DNA from: Halorarum salinum
GTDB taxonomy: Archaea; Halobacteriota; Halobacteria; Halobacteriales; Haloferacaceae
Reading direction: 5' to 3'
Assembly (NCBI RefSeq): GCF_013402875.1
Contig: NZ_CP058579.1
Span: forward strand, 2,976,001-3,040,000
DNA: 64,000 nt
Part shown: positions 34,428 to 41,959 of the stretch, piece by piece
Numbering within the stretch: position 1 is the first letter of the stretch
Layout: every line of letters begins with the position of its first letter
Translations under genes and position numbers: made by a program
Notes under the pieces: generated by a model
The model's input: only the letters and a program-made list of their open reading frames with translations
Database searches by the model: none
Told to the model about the DNA's origin: nothing

Positions 34428-36530
34428 ATGAGCCACGAGGAGTTCCCGACGGAGACGCCGGCGGTGGTCACCTGTGGGTTGCCGTACGCCAACGGCGACC
34501 TCCACATCGGCCACCTCCGGACGTACGTGGGCGGCGACGTGTACGCGCGCGCCCTCGAATCGCTCGGCCAGCGGACGGCGCTCGTCAGCGGGTCGGACAT
34601 GCACGGCACGCCGGTCGCCGTCAACGCGGAGAAGGAGGGGAAGGACCCGGAGGAGTTCGCGCTCGGCTGGCACGAGCAGTACGAGGCGACGTTCCCCCGG
34701 TTCTCCGTCGAGTTCGACAACTACGGCCACACGCACGACGCGACCAACACCGAACTCACCCGGGAGTTCGTCCGGACCCTGGAGGGGAACGGCCACGTGT
34801 ACGAGAAGGAGATCATGGTGGCCTACGACCCCGAGGCCGACCAGTCGCTCCCGGACCGCTACGTCGAGGGCACCTGCCCGTACTGCGGGGCGAAGGCCCG
34901 CGGCGACGAGTGCGACGAGGGCTGCGGGCGCCACCTCGAACCGGGCGAGATCGAGGACCCCCGTTCGACGGTGACGGGGAACCCGGCGGAGTACCGCGAG
35001 CAGACGCACAAGTTCTTCCGCGTCTCGGAGTTCAAGGAGTACCTCTCCGGGTTCCTCGACAGGCTGGAGGGGACCTCGAACGCGCGGAACCAGCCCCGTG
35101 AGTGGGTCGAGGGCGAACTCCGCGACTGGTGTATCACCCGCGACATGGACTGGGGGATCGACTACCCCGATATCGAGGGCGAGGAGCCGACCGACCTCGT
35201 GTTGTACGTCTGGGTCGACGCCCCCATCGAGTACGTCGCCTCGACGAAGCAGTACACCGACCGGGTCGGCGCCGACGAGTACGACTGGGAGGAGGTCTGG
35301 CGGGACGGGGGGGAGATCGTCCACGTGATCGGCCGGGACATCATCCAGCACCACACGGTCTTCTGGCCGGCGATGCTGCGGGGGGTCGACTACAACGAGC
35401 CGCGCGCCGTGATGGCCTCCGGGTTCATGACGCTCGACGGGGACGGCTTCTCCACCTCCCGGAACCGGGCGGTCTGGGCCGACGAGTACCTCGAGGAGGG
35501 GTTCCACCCCGACCTGCTGCGCTACTACCTCGCGACCAACGGCGGCTTCCAGCAGGACGTCGACTTCTCCTGGGAGAAGTTCCGCGACCGCGTGAACAAC
35601 GAACTCGTCGGCACCGTGGGCAACTTCCTCTACCGCTCGCTGCTTTTCGCCCACCGGAACTACGACGGGACGCCCGACGCCGAGGTGTCCGACGAGGTGC
35701 GGTCGCGCATCGAGGGAGCCATCGACGACTTCGGGGAGGGCGTGAACGACTACTCCGTCCGCTCGGTCGGCAACGCCACCGTCGACCTCGCCCGGTTCGG
35801 CAACGAGTACATCCAGCGGAACGAGCCCTGGAAGCTCGTCGACGAGGACGAGGGGGCCGCCGCGGGGGTCATCCGCGACTGCGTCCAGATCGCGAAAGCG
35901 GTCGCCGTGCTCTTCGAGCCGATCGCGCCCGGCAAGAGCCGGGCGCTCTGGGAGCAGCTCGGCGAGGACGGCAGCGTCCACGACGTCCCGGTCGAGGAGG
36001 CCCTCGAGGCCCCGCCGCGGGAGTTCGGCCACCCCGAAGAGCTGTACGAGAAGATCGAGGCGGAGCGCGTCGAGGAGCTCAACGAGAAGCTCGCCGCACG
36101 CGTCGCGGAAGCCGGCGGCGACGGGGAAGCCGACGACGGGGCCGGAACCGAAACGACCGAGTCGGACGCCGACGGTGACGACGACGTGAGCGAGTTCGAA
36201 CCCATCGCGGACGAGCGGATCAGCTTCGAGGAGTTCCAGGGGCTCGACCTCCGGGTCGGCGAGATCGTGAGCGCCGAGCCGATCCCCGACGCCGACAAGC
36301 TGGTCAAGCTCGAGGTCGACATCGGCGTCGAGACGCGGAACGTCGTCGCCGGCATCAAACGTCTCCACGACGCCGACGACCTCCCCGGAACGAAGGTCGT
36401 GATCGTGGCGAACCTCGAGAAGGCGGAGCTGTTCGGCCACGAGTCGAACGGGATGGTGCTCGCCGCGGGCGAGGACGCGGACCTCCTCACCACCCACGGC
36501 GACAGCGTGCCCGGCACGAAGGTCCGATAG
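34428..36530 (+). CDS. metG: methionyl-tRNA synthetase
   Basis: A 700-residue class I synthetase charging tRNA-Met. HIGH signature NGDLHIGHLRTYV near residue 20; zinc knuckle CPYCGAKARGDECDEGCGR around 147-165; the KMSKS loop is the variant GFSTSRN around residue 341; then the anticodon-binding helical domain. An acidic linker (about 560-590) leads to a C-terminal tRNA-binding OB domain (FEEFQGLDLRVGEIVSAEPI to the end), found in MetG but as a separate protein in some archaea. Start ATG 34428 matches the family. Confidence 0.96.
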   Translation: MSHEEFPTETPAVVTCGLPYANGDLHIGHLRTYVGGDVYARALESLGQRTALVSGSDMHGTPVAVNAEKEGKDPEEFALGWHEQYEATFPRFSVEFDNYGHTHDATNTELTREFVRTLEGNGHVYEKEIMVAYDPEADQSLPDRYVEGTCPYCGAKARGDECDEGCGRHLEPGEIEDPRSTVTGNPAEYREQTHKFFRVSEFKEYLSGFLDRLEGTSNARNQPREWVEGELRDWCITRDMDWGIDYPDIEGEEPTDLVLYVWVDAPIEYVASTKQYTDRVGADEYDWEEVWRDGGEIVHVIGRDIIQHHTVFWPAMLRGVDYNEPRAVMASGFMTLDGDGFSTSRNRAVWADEYLEEGFHPDLLRYYLATNGGFQQDVDFSWEKFRDRVNNELVGTVGNFLYRSLLFAHRNYDGTPDAEVSDEVRSRIEGAIDDFGEGVNDYSVRSVGNATVDLARFGNEYIQRNEPWKLVDEDEGAAAGVIRDCVQIAKAVAVLFEPIAPGKSRALWEQLGEDGSVHDVPVEEALEAPPREFGHPEELYEKIEAERVEELNEKLAARVAEAGGDGEADDGAGTETTESDADGDDDVSEFEPIADERISFEEFQGLDLRVGEIVSAEPIPDADKLVKLEVDIGVETRNVVAGIKRLHDADDLPGTKVVIVANLEKAELFGHESNGMVLAAGEDADLLTTHGDSVPGTKVR

Positions 36531-36583
36531 ACGCCGCCGACTCCCCCCGATCGGTCCGGTCCACATCGACCCCCACCCGGACC

Positions 36584-37741
36584 CTACCTTCCACGCTCGA
36601 ACGCCGCGTCGGCGACGGCGTCGCGGTGGACCTCGTTCGGCCCGCCGGCGATGGTGAGCAGTCGGGCGTCCCGCAGGTAGCGCTCGACGGCGCGGTCGCG
36701 CGTGTACCCGACGCCGCCGAGCGTCTGGAGCGCCTCGTTGGCGTTCTCGACGGCGGCCTCGGTGGCGTTCACCTTCGCGAGCCTGAGCGCCCGCCCCGGA
36801 TCCGCGTCGCCCCTCCCGGCGTCGTCGCGCGCCCGGTCGGCCAGGTCGGCCGCCCGGAGCGTCAATAGCCGCGCGGCCTCGACGCGCTCGGTCATGTCGG
36901 CGACCCGCCAGCGGATCCCCTGGAACTCGCCGATGGCCCGGCCGAACTGCTCGCGTTCCTCGGCGTACGCCGCCGCGTCCTCGAGCGCCGCTCGGGCGAG
37001 TCCCACGGCCCGCGCGGGGACGTTCACGCCGGTCCGCACCCGCCCGCGCTCGGCGAGCGCCCCGTCGACGGAGCCGACGCGCCGGTCGTCGGGCACCCGG
37101 ACGCCCTCGAGGGTGACCCGACACGTGGAGACGCTCCTGGCGCCGAGCGTGTCCCACCGCCGATCGAGTTCCAGGTCCCCGGCCGGCAGCAGGAACGCGG
37201 TCGCGTTCCCGGAACCGTCGGCCGGCCCCGTCCGGGCGTAGGTCAGGACGACGTCCGCCTCCTCGAAGTTCGTCACCCAGCGCTTGTGCCCGTCGAGCAC
37301 CCACTCGTCGCCCTCGCGCCGGGCCGTCGTCGCGAGCGTGGACTTGTCGCTCCCCGCCTCGTCCTCGCTCAGTCCGAGCGCGCCGACCGTCCCCATTCGG
37401 GCCATCCCCGGGAGCACGTCCCGCTTCAGGTCGTCTTTCCCGAACCGCTCGACGACCGCCGCGACGCCGACGTGGAGACCGAAGGCGGCCGCCGCGGACA
37501 TCAGCCCCGCCGAGAGTTCCTCCGTGACGAGCGCGAGTTCGACGAGCCCCCCTCCGCGCCCGCCGTACTCCTCGGGGAGGAGCAGGCCAGCGAGCCCGCG
37601 GTCGCCCAACTCCGCGAGGAACTCCCCGGGGTACGCGCCCTCCCCGTCCAGGCGTGCGGCCTCGGGTTCCAGTTCCTCGCGTACGAGGCCCCTCGCCTCC
37701 TCCCGGACGGCCCGCTGCTCGTCCGTGGGTTCGAATCGCAT
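36584..37741 (-). CDS. acyl-CoA dehydrogenase-like flavoprotein
   Basis: A 385-residue member of the acyl-CoA dehydrogenase family: N-terminal helical domain (GDRGLAGLLLPEEYGGRGGG), middle beta domain with the FAD segment (GTVGALGLSEDEAGSDKS), and C-terminal helical domain (EREQFGRAIGEFQGIRW and ALQTLGGVGYTRD). At the usual catalytic-base site, the sequence is IAGGPNEVHRDAV rather than YEGT, so the standard glutamate is absent; the IVD-type alternative position also looks to be Thr. The base may lie elsewhere, or it may not be a fatty-acyl enzyme. Start ATG 37741; a GTG at 37756 is possible. No beta-oxidation partner is next to it. Confidence 0.88.
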   Translation of the reverse strand: MRFEPTDEQRAVREEARGLVREELEPEAARLDGEGAYPGEFLAELGDRGLAGLLLPEEYGGRGGGLVELALVTEELSAGLMSAAAAFGLHVGVAAVVERFGKDDLKRDVLPGMARMGTVGALGLSEDEAGSDKSTLATTARREGDEWVLDGHKRWVTNFEEADVVLTYARTGPADGSGNATAFLLPAGDLELDRRWDTLGARSVSTCRVTLEGVRVPDDRRVGSVDGALAERGRVRTGVNVPARAVGLARAALEDAAAYAEEREQFGRAIGEFQGIRWRVADMTERVEAARLLTLRAADLADRARDDAGRGDADPGRALRLAKVNATEAAVENANEALQTLGGVGYTRDRAVERYLRDARLLTIAGGPNEVHRDAVADAAFERGR

Positions 37742-37943
37742 GGGAACGAGTCGCACCGGGTCGGCAAGAAACCGCAGGGCGATCGGGCCGTGCGGAACCC
37801 GATCGGACGCGATCCGACCCGCGTCGGCGGGACGGGGTGCCTGCGCGCGTCGTTCCGAACGTCCGGCCCCGATGAGTCGGGCGGTTTACCGCCCGATAGG
37901 CTGTGCTTTCCCGCCTGCCGATCGCCCGCGGGACGGGCGCCGT

Positions 37944-37953
37944 CTTTTTATCA
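37944..37953 (+). promoter_or_regulatory. TATA box of the zinc microprotein
   Basis: CTTTTTATCA, 22-31 bases before ATG 37975. Confidence 0.6.
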
Positions 37954-37974
37954 CCTCCCTCGAAAGGGCAGCCC

Positions 37975-38145
37975 ATGAAATCGACGCGCAAGGGGCTCCG
38001 GGAGGGCGACCTCGAGAAGGACAACTACGAGCGACTCCTCTGTGGGAACTGTGAGAAGACGCTGAAGACCGAGAACCCGCCGGAGGAAGTGTACACGATC
38101 AGGACGTGTCCGGAGTGCGGGCTCGAGTGGAAGGAGCTCCGGTAA
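37975..38145 (+). CDS. HVO_0758-type zinc finger microprotein
   Basis: A 56-residue protein with two CxxC knuckles, LLCGNCEKT and TCPECGLEW, 27 residues apart, enough to bind one zinc ion. The N-terminal KSTRKGLREGDLEKDNYERL is basic and helical. The match is to the haloarchaeal HVO_0758 group, one of several tiny zinc proteins in Haloferax (from memory). Function uncertain; such proteins may bind nucleic acids or partner proteins. The start is ATG 37975, placed by the promoter; a longer frame reaches 37903. Confidence 0.88.
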   Translation: MKSTRKGLREGDLEKDNYERLLCGNCEKTLKTENPPEEVYTIRTCPECGLEWKELR

Positions 38146-38160
38146 CGGCGGCGTACGCCC

Positions 38161-39249
38161 TCACCGGAAGACGGCGTCGAACGCCGACGCCCCGAGCGGG
38201 TCGAAGGTCCCCGCGGCGACGTTCTCCCTCACGTTCTCCGGGCTGCTCGTCCCCACGAGCGCCGCGGTCACCGCCGGCGCGGAGCGGGCGAAGTTGAGCG
38301 CCCGCTGCGCGTCCGTCTCCCCCGCCAGCTCCGCCGCGACCGCGTCGGGGAGGTCCCGCGCGAGTTCGCCCTGCCCGAGGCTCGCGCTCGCGAAGACGTC
38401 CAGCCCCTCGCGGGCGGCGAACTCCAGCGCGCTCACCGTGTCGTCGCCGTGGGCGTGTGCCGGAACGGTGAACGCGTCCGCCATCGACACGTTGAACGGG
38501 AGCTGGATCGCCGCCAGCCCGTGGTCCTCGGCCCCGACCGCCTCCGCCGCGTCCTCGGCGCGCGCGAGCACCTCCGCCAGACCGAGGTGGGCGTCGTGGT
38601 CGGGCGGGACCCTGAACGCCTCCCAGGTGGCGACGCCGTACGCCCCGACGTCGCCCGCCGCCCGTCGCCGTTCGAGCGTCCGGAAGGCGTCCCCCAACCG
38701 GTCGTACACGTCGGCGCGGCTCCGCACGGCGAGTTGCGTCTCGGGGTTGTGGACGTAGTAGAGATCGACCGAGTCGAACCCGAGGGAGTCGAGCGAGCGG
38801 TCGACCATGGCGTCCAGGAATGCCGGGGCGATGCTGTGGCTGCCGCGGGCGAGGTCGGACGCGTCGACGAGCCCCGTGTCGACGAACGTCTCCCTGACGT
38901 ACCGGGCGGGGTCGTCGGGTCGGCTCCCGTCGAACGGCACGAAGCCGCCCTTCGTCGCGACGACGACCTCCTCGCGATCGACCGACGCCCCGCGGACCGC
39001 CTCGCCGACGACCCGCTCGCTCCGGCCGCAGCGGTAGTTGACGGCGGTGTCGACGAGGTTCACCCCCGAATCGAGCGCGAGCCGGATCGCACCCCGGTAG
39101 CGGTCGTCGACCGCGTCCGTGGGCTCCCCGAGGTACGTCCCGATCCCCACGCTGGAGACGACGCCCGGCCCGAACCGCCGGAAGTACGTCCGCCCGAAGG
39201 CGTCGCCGAACCGGTCGCGGTACCCCCAGGTCCCCCGCGCAGTGGCCAT
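38161..39249 (-). CDS. aldo/keto reductase
   Basis: A 362-residue TIM-barrel oxidoreductase of the aldo/keto reductase superfamily. The active-site tetrad can be seen: Asp and Tyr in NLVDTAVNYR, Lys in VVATKGGFV and His in YYVHNPETQ. Extra N-terminal residues (MATARGTWGYRDRFGDAFG) precede the barrel. Short C-terminal NADP-binding motif ALVGTSSPENVREN. Start ATG 39249; the in-frame start at 39258 is only three codons longer. Converges on the zinc microprotein gene. Substrate unknown. Confidence 0.92.
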   Translation of the reverse strand: MATARGTWGYRDRFGDAFGRTYFRRFGPGVVSSVGIGTYLGEPTDAVDDRYRGAIRLALDSGVNLVDTAVNYRCGRSERVVGEAVRGASVDREEVVVATKGGFVPFDGSRPDDPARYVRETFVDTGLVDASDLARGSHSIAPAFLDAMVDRSLDSLGFDSVDLYYVHNPETQLAVRSRADVYDRLGDAFRTLERRRAAGDVGAYGVATWEAFRVPPDHDAHLGLAEVLARAEDAAEAVGAEDHGLAAIQLPFNVSMADAFTVPAHAHGDDTVSALEFAAREGLDVFASASLGQGELARDLPDAVAAELAGETDAQRALNFARSAPAVTAALVGTSSPENVRENVAAGTFDPLGASAFDAVFR

Positions 39250-39284
39250 ACGCCCCACAGTGGCCGCTCGGACAAAAGCGCTGG

Positions 39285-40454
39285 CTACACGTCGCCGCTC
39301 ATCGCGTCGAACAGCCGATCGAGCAGCGCGTCGCCGCGGGGCGCCGACACCTCGCGGGTGCCGTCGGCCTGGACCGCCGGCGGGATCTGTCCCCCACCCA
39401 TGCGGGCGTGGCCCCCGGCGCTCGCGTTCGCGAGGTCGCCGACCGCGGCCGCGAGCGTCCGGCCCATGTGGACCCGGTCGTCGCGCGAGCGTCCCGACAG
39501 GTGTACGGTCCCGTCGCGCTCGCCGAGGACGACGACCGCAGTCACCCCCTCGAGGCCGACGAGTTCGTCGGCCGCCTGCGGGATGGCGTCCACGTTCGAG
39601 ACCGCGCCGACGTCGCTGACGGCGAACGAGCCCCGGACGTCGCGTCCCGCGATGGCCCTGGCTTTCACCTCGAGGGTCTCGGTGCTGACCTCCGGATCCG
39701 CGATGCGCGTGAGGAGGTCCTGGTCCACGCCGGGGTGGAGGTAGCTCGCGGCCTCGAAGTCGGCCGGACAGACTCCCCGGGTCAGGCGGTTCGTGTCAGA
39801 GAGGATGCCGTACAACAGTCCCGTCGCGGTGAGCGTGGGGAGCGCCGGAGGCTCGACCTCGCTGTCGTGTCTGTCCGGCGGGACCGGGGTCGCCCCGAGT
39901 TCGTTCAGGTACTCGGTGACGATGCTCGAGGTGGCGCCGTACTCGGTCCGGACGTCCGTGAACTCCTCGCCGCCGCCGCCGCCCGGGTGGTGGTCGACGA
40001 CGCATGCGGGGAGGACGCCGTCCGCCCCGGTGAACCCCCGCGGCTCGTTGTGGTCGACGAGGACGACCGCCTCGGCGTCGATCTGGGAGACGTGGTCGAG
40101 CGACTCCATCTCCACGTCGAGGACGGTCCGGAACGCGCGGTTCTCCTGTCTCCTGATCTGGCCCGAGAACTGGAGGGTGGCGTCCGTGTCGACGTGGCGG
40201 GCGATCCGCGCCACTCCGAGCGCCGCGGCCATCGCGTCGGCGTCCGGGTTCGGGTGGAGGAGGACCGCGACCTCCTCGTGCTCGGCGAGCACGGCGGCGA
40301 ACCGCTCGCCCGCCGGCCGTCTCAGCCAGCGATACGCGAGGAACCCGACCGCGACGACGAGGAGCGCCCCCACGAGGGCGGCCGCCGCCTGCTGATCGGT
40401 CAGCGACAGCGCCTCGACGCGCCTCGTCAGTTCCCCGCTCACGTCCGGTTGCAT
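39285..40454 (-). CDS. membrane-anchored DHH-family phosphoesterase
   Basis: A 389-residue DHH/DHHA1 phosphoesterase. Residues about 25-42 form one membrane helix (AAAALVGALLVVAVGFLAY). The DHH domain follows with LLHPNPDADAMAAALG (metal Asp pair), VVLVDHNEP and the name motif CVVDHHPGGG, then the DHHA1 domain with AGGHARMGGGQIP, where Gly-Gly-His binds substrate phosphate. Such enzymes degrade short oligonucleotides, pAp or cyclic dinucleotides such as c-di-AMP. The TM anchor with an otherwise soluble body suggests it faces the cytoplasm. Start ATG 40454. Confidence 0.9.
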   Translation of the reverse strand: MQPDVSGELTRRVEALSLTDQQAAAALVGALLVVAVGFLAYRWLRRPAGERFAAVLAEHEEVAVLLHPNPDADAMAAALGVARIARHVDTDATLQFSGQIRRQENRAFRTVLDVEMESLDHVSQIDAEAVVLVDHNEPRGFTGADGVLPACVVDHHPGGGGGEEFTDVRTEYGATSSIVTEYLNELGATPVPPDRHDSEVEPPALPTLTATGLLYGILSDTNRLTRGVCPADFEAASYLHPGVDQDLLTRIADPEVSTETLEVKARAIAGRDVRGSFAVSDVGAVSNVDAIPQAADELVGLEGVTAVVVLGERDGTVHLSGRSRDDRVHMGRTLAAAVGDLANASAGGHARMGGGQIPPAVQADGTREVSAPRGDALLDRLFDAMSGDV

Positions 40455-40520
40455 GTGCGTGGACTCTACCCGGGGTACCAAGAAAGTACCAGACGGTTTA
40501 ATCCTGCGGCTCCGGTTTAG

Positions 40521-41417
40521 TCACACCCCACCATTGTGAAACGTCTCGACCGCCGACCGGTACCCCTCCCGATAGGTAGGGAACGCGAACTCGTATCCGA
40601 TCTCACGTAGTCGTGCGTTGTCGCAGCGCTTGCTCGTACGGACGCGACGCTCGGCCGCCGCCGAGAGCTCCCCCTCCTCGATCCGCTCGGCTTTCGTCCG
40701 CTTCTCCGGTCGGGAGAGCCCGCACTCGTCGGCGAGCCAGTCGGCGAACTCCCACCGGTCCACCGGTTCGTCGTCGACGGCGAGGACGACCTCGCCGCGA
40801 GCGCTATCCCCCTCCAGGAGACGTGCGATCGCACCGGCCGCGTCGTCGCGGTGGATCATGTTGAGGTAACCGGCGGTTACCGGCCCCCTAACGTAGCGGT
40901 CGAGGCGGTAGCGGTCCGGCCCGTACAGGCCCCCGAAGCGAACGACCGTCCCGTCGACGTCGTACTCGACCGCACGCTCCAGCGCGACCCGTTCCGCCTC
41001 CACCAGGACCCCGGTCTTCTCGGTCGTCGGCTCCAGCGGGGTGTCCTCGGTCACCCAGTCGCCGCCGTGGTCGCCGTACACGCCGGTGCTCGAGGTGTAG
41101 ACCAGTCGGTCGGGGGTCGCCGATCGCGACCCGTACTCCGCGAGCACGTTCGCCAGCCCCTCCACGTACACCCGCCTCGCGGCTTCCGCCCCTCGACCGC
41201 CGCTGCTCGCGACGAAGACGACGGCGTCGGCGTCCGGGAGCGACCGGAGGGTGTCGGGGTCGGTCACGTCGCATCGAACGGCTCCCAGTCCGGCGGAACG
41301 AACCCGTTCCAGGCCGCCATCCGACCGACGGGCGCCGACGACGTCGTGGCCGGCGTCCGTCAGGTGTCGTCCCAGCTCGAGTCCGACGTAGCCACAGCCG
41401 ACGACGACGACCCGCAT
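40521..41417 (-). CDS. SDR-family NAD(P)-dependent epimerase-like protein
   Basis: A 298-residue Rossmann protein of the extended or atypical SDR type. The nucleotide motif is VVGCGYVGLELGRHL at the N terminus, and the active-site segment is VYTSSTGVYGDHGGDWV with the Tyr of the YxxxK site displaced, similar to YeeZ-type proteins. VVRFGGLYGPDRY follows. Start ATG 41417 shares a base with the stop of the DUF5791-like gene, so they are coupled. Substrate is probably a nucleotide sugar or similar, but not readable. Confidence 0.87.
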   Translation of the reverse strand: MRVVVVGCGYVGLELGRHLTDAGHDVVGARRSDGGLERVRSAGLGAVRCDVTDPDTLRSLPDADAVVFVASSGGRGAEAARRVYVEGLANVLAEYGSRSATPDRLVYTSSTGVYGDHGGDWVTEDTPLEPTTEKTGVLVEAERVALERAVEYDVDGTVVRFGGLYGPDRYRLDRYVRGPVTAGYLNMIHRDDAAGAIARLLEGDSARGEVVLAVDDEPVDRWEFADWLADECGLSRPEKRTKAERIEEGELSAAAERRVRTSKRCDNARLREIGYEFAFPTYREGYRSAVETFHNGGV

Positions 41418-41842
41418 CAGCCCTTGCGCTCGGCGACGAGCGCCTGGATCGCCGCCAGTTCACCCAGCGTCAGCCTCGTTCGGCCCTCGATCGCCTGCTG
41501 TACCTCCTGTCCGGTGAGGTCGGGTTCGATGTTCGCCGCGATCGTGTCGACGTCGAGGATGGCGGTCACCATCTCCATCATCAGGTGGTCGCGGACCTCG
41601 AACGCCAGGTCCTCCGGCGAGGCGTCCTCGACGAGCGCGAGCACGGTTGCCGCGTCGGCGAGTCGGACGTCCGCCACCTCCCCCGCGGCGATCGCCTCCA
41701 CCGTCCCGCGGTCGAGTCCGGTCGCCTCGACGGTTCCGTCGACTCCGAACTCGGCCACGACTCCGGCGAGCTCCTCGGCGTACGCCGCGAGGAGGTCCCC
41801 CCGCGTCGCCCCCTCCGGATCGTCGTGGGCGTCGTAGAGCAT
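41417..41842 (-). CDS. DUF5791-like haloarchaeal protein
   Basis: A 141-residue all-helical acidic protein. Two helix-turn-helix-like segments (GLDRGTVEAIAAGEVADVRL and RTRLTLGELAAIQALVAE) suggest possible nucleic-acid binding, though no clear family function is known to me. I believe it belongs to DUF5791, seen widely in haloarchaea (memory). It is the first gene of a two-gene unit with the SDR protein. A T-rich minus-strand box CGTTTTGC at about 41866-41874 fits its promoter. Confidence 0.75.
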   Translation of the reverse strand: MLYDAHDDPEGATRGDLLAAYAEELAGVVAEFGVDGTVEATGLDRGTVEAIAAGEVADVRLADAATVLALVEDASPEDLAFEVRDHLMMEMVTAILDVDTIAANIEPDLTGQEVQQAIEGRTRLTLGELAAIQALVAERKG

Positions 41843-41959
41843 ACCGCCTCTCCCCGCCGAGCGGGCAAAACGGTTGCCACTTCAGGCCTCGATGCGGCTC
41901 GCGTCGCTCCAGGCCCGAGGAACCAGGGCCCCCCGTTTCGGGGGTGTCCGGCGCCGTGG

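Noticed and set aside
34221-38024. 1267-codon minus-strand ORF
   Set aside because: Antisense to metG and frame-shifted through the acyl-CoA dehydrogenase gene; low-complexity Arg/Gly/Val-rich translation without domains.
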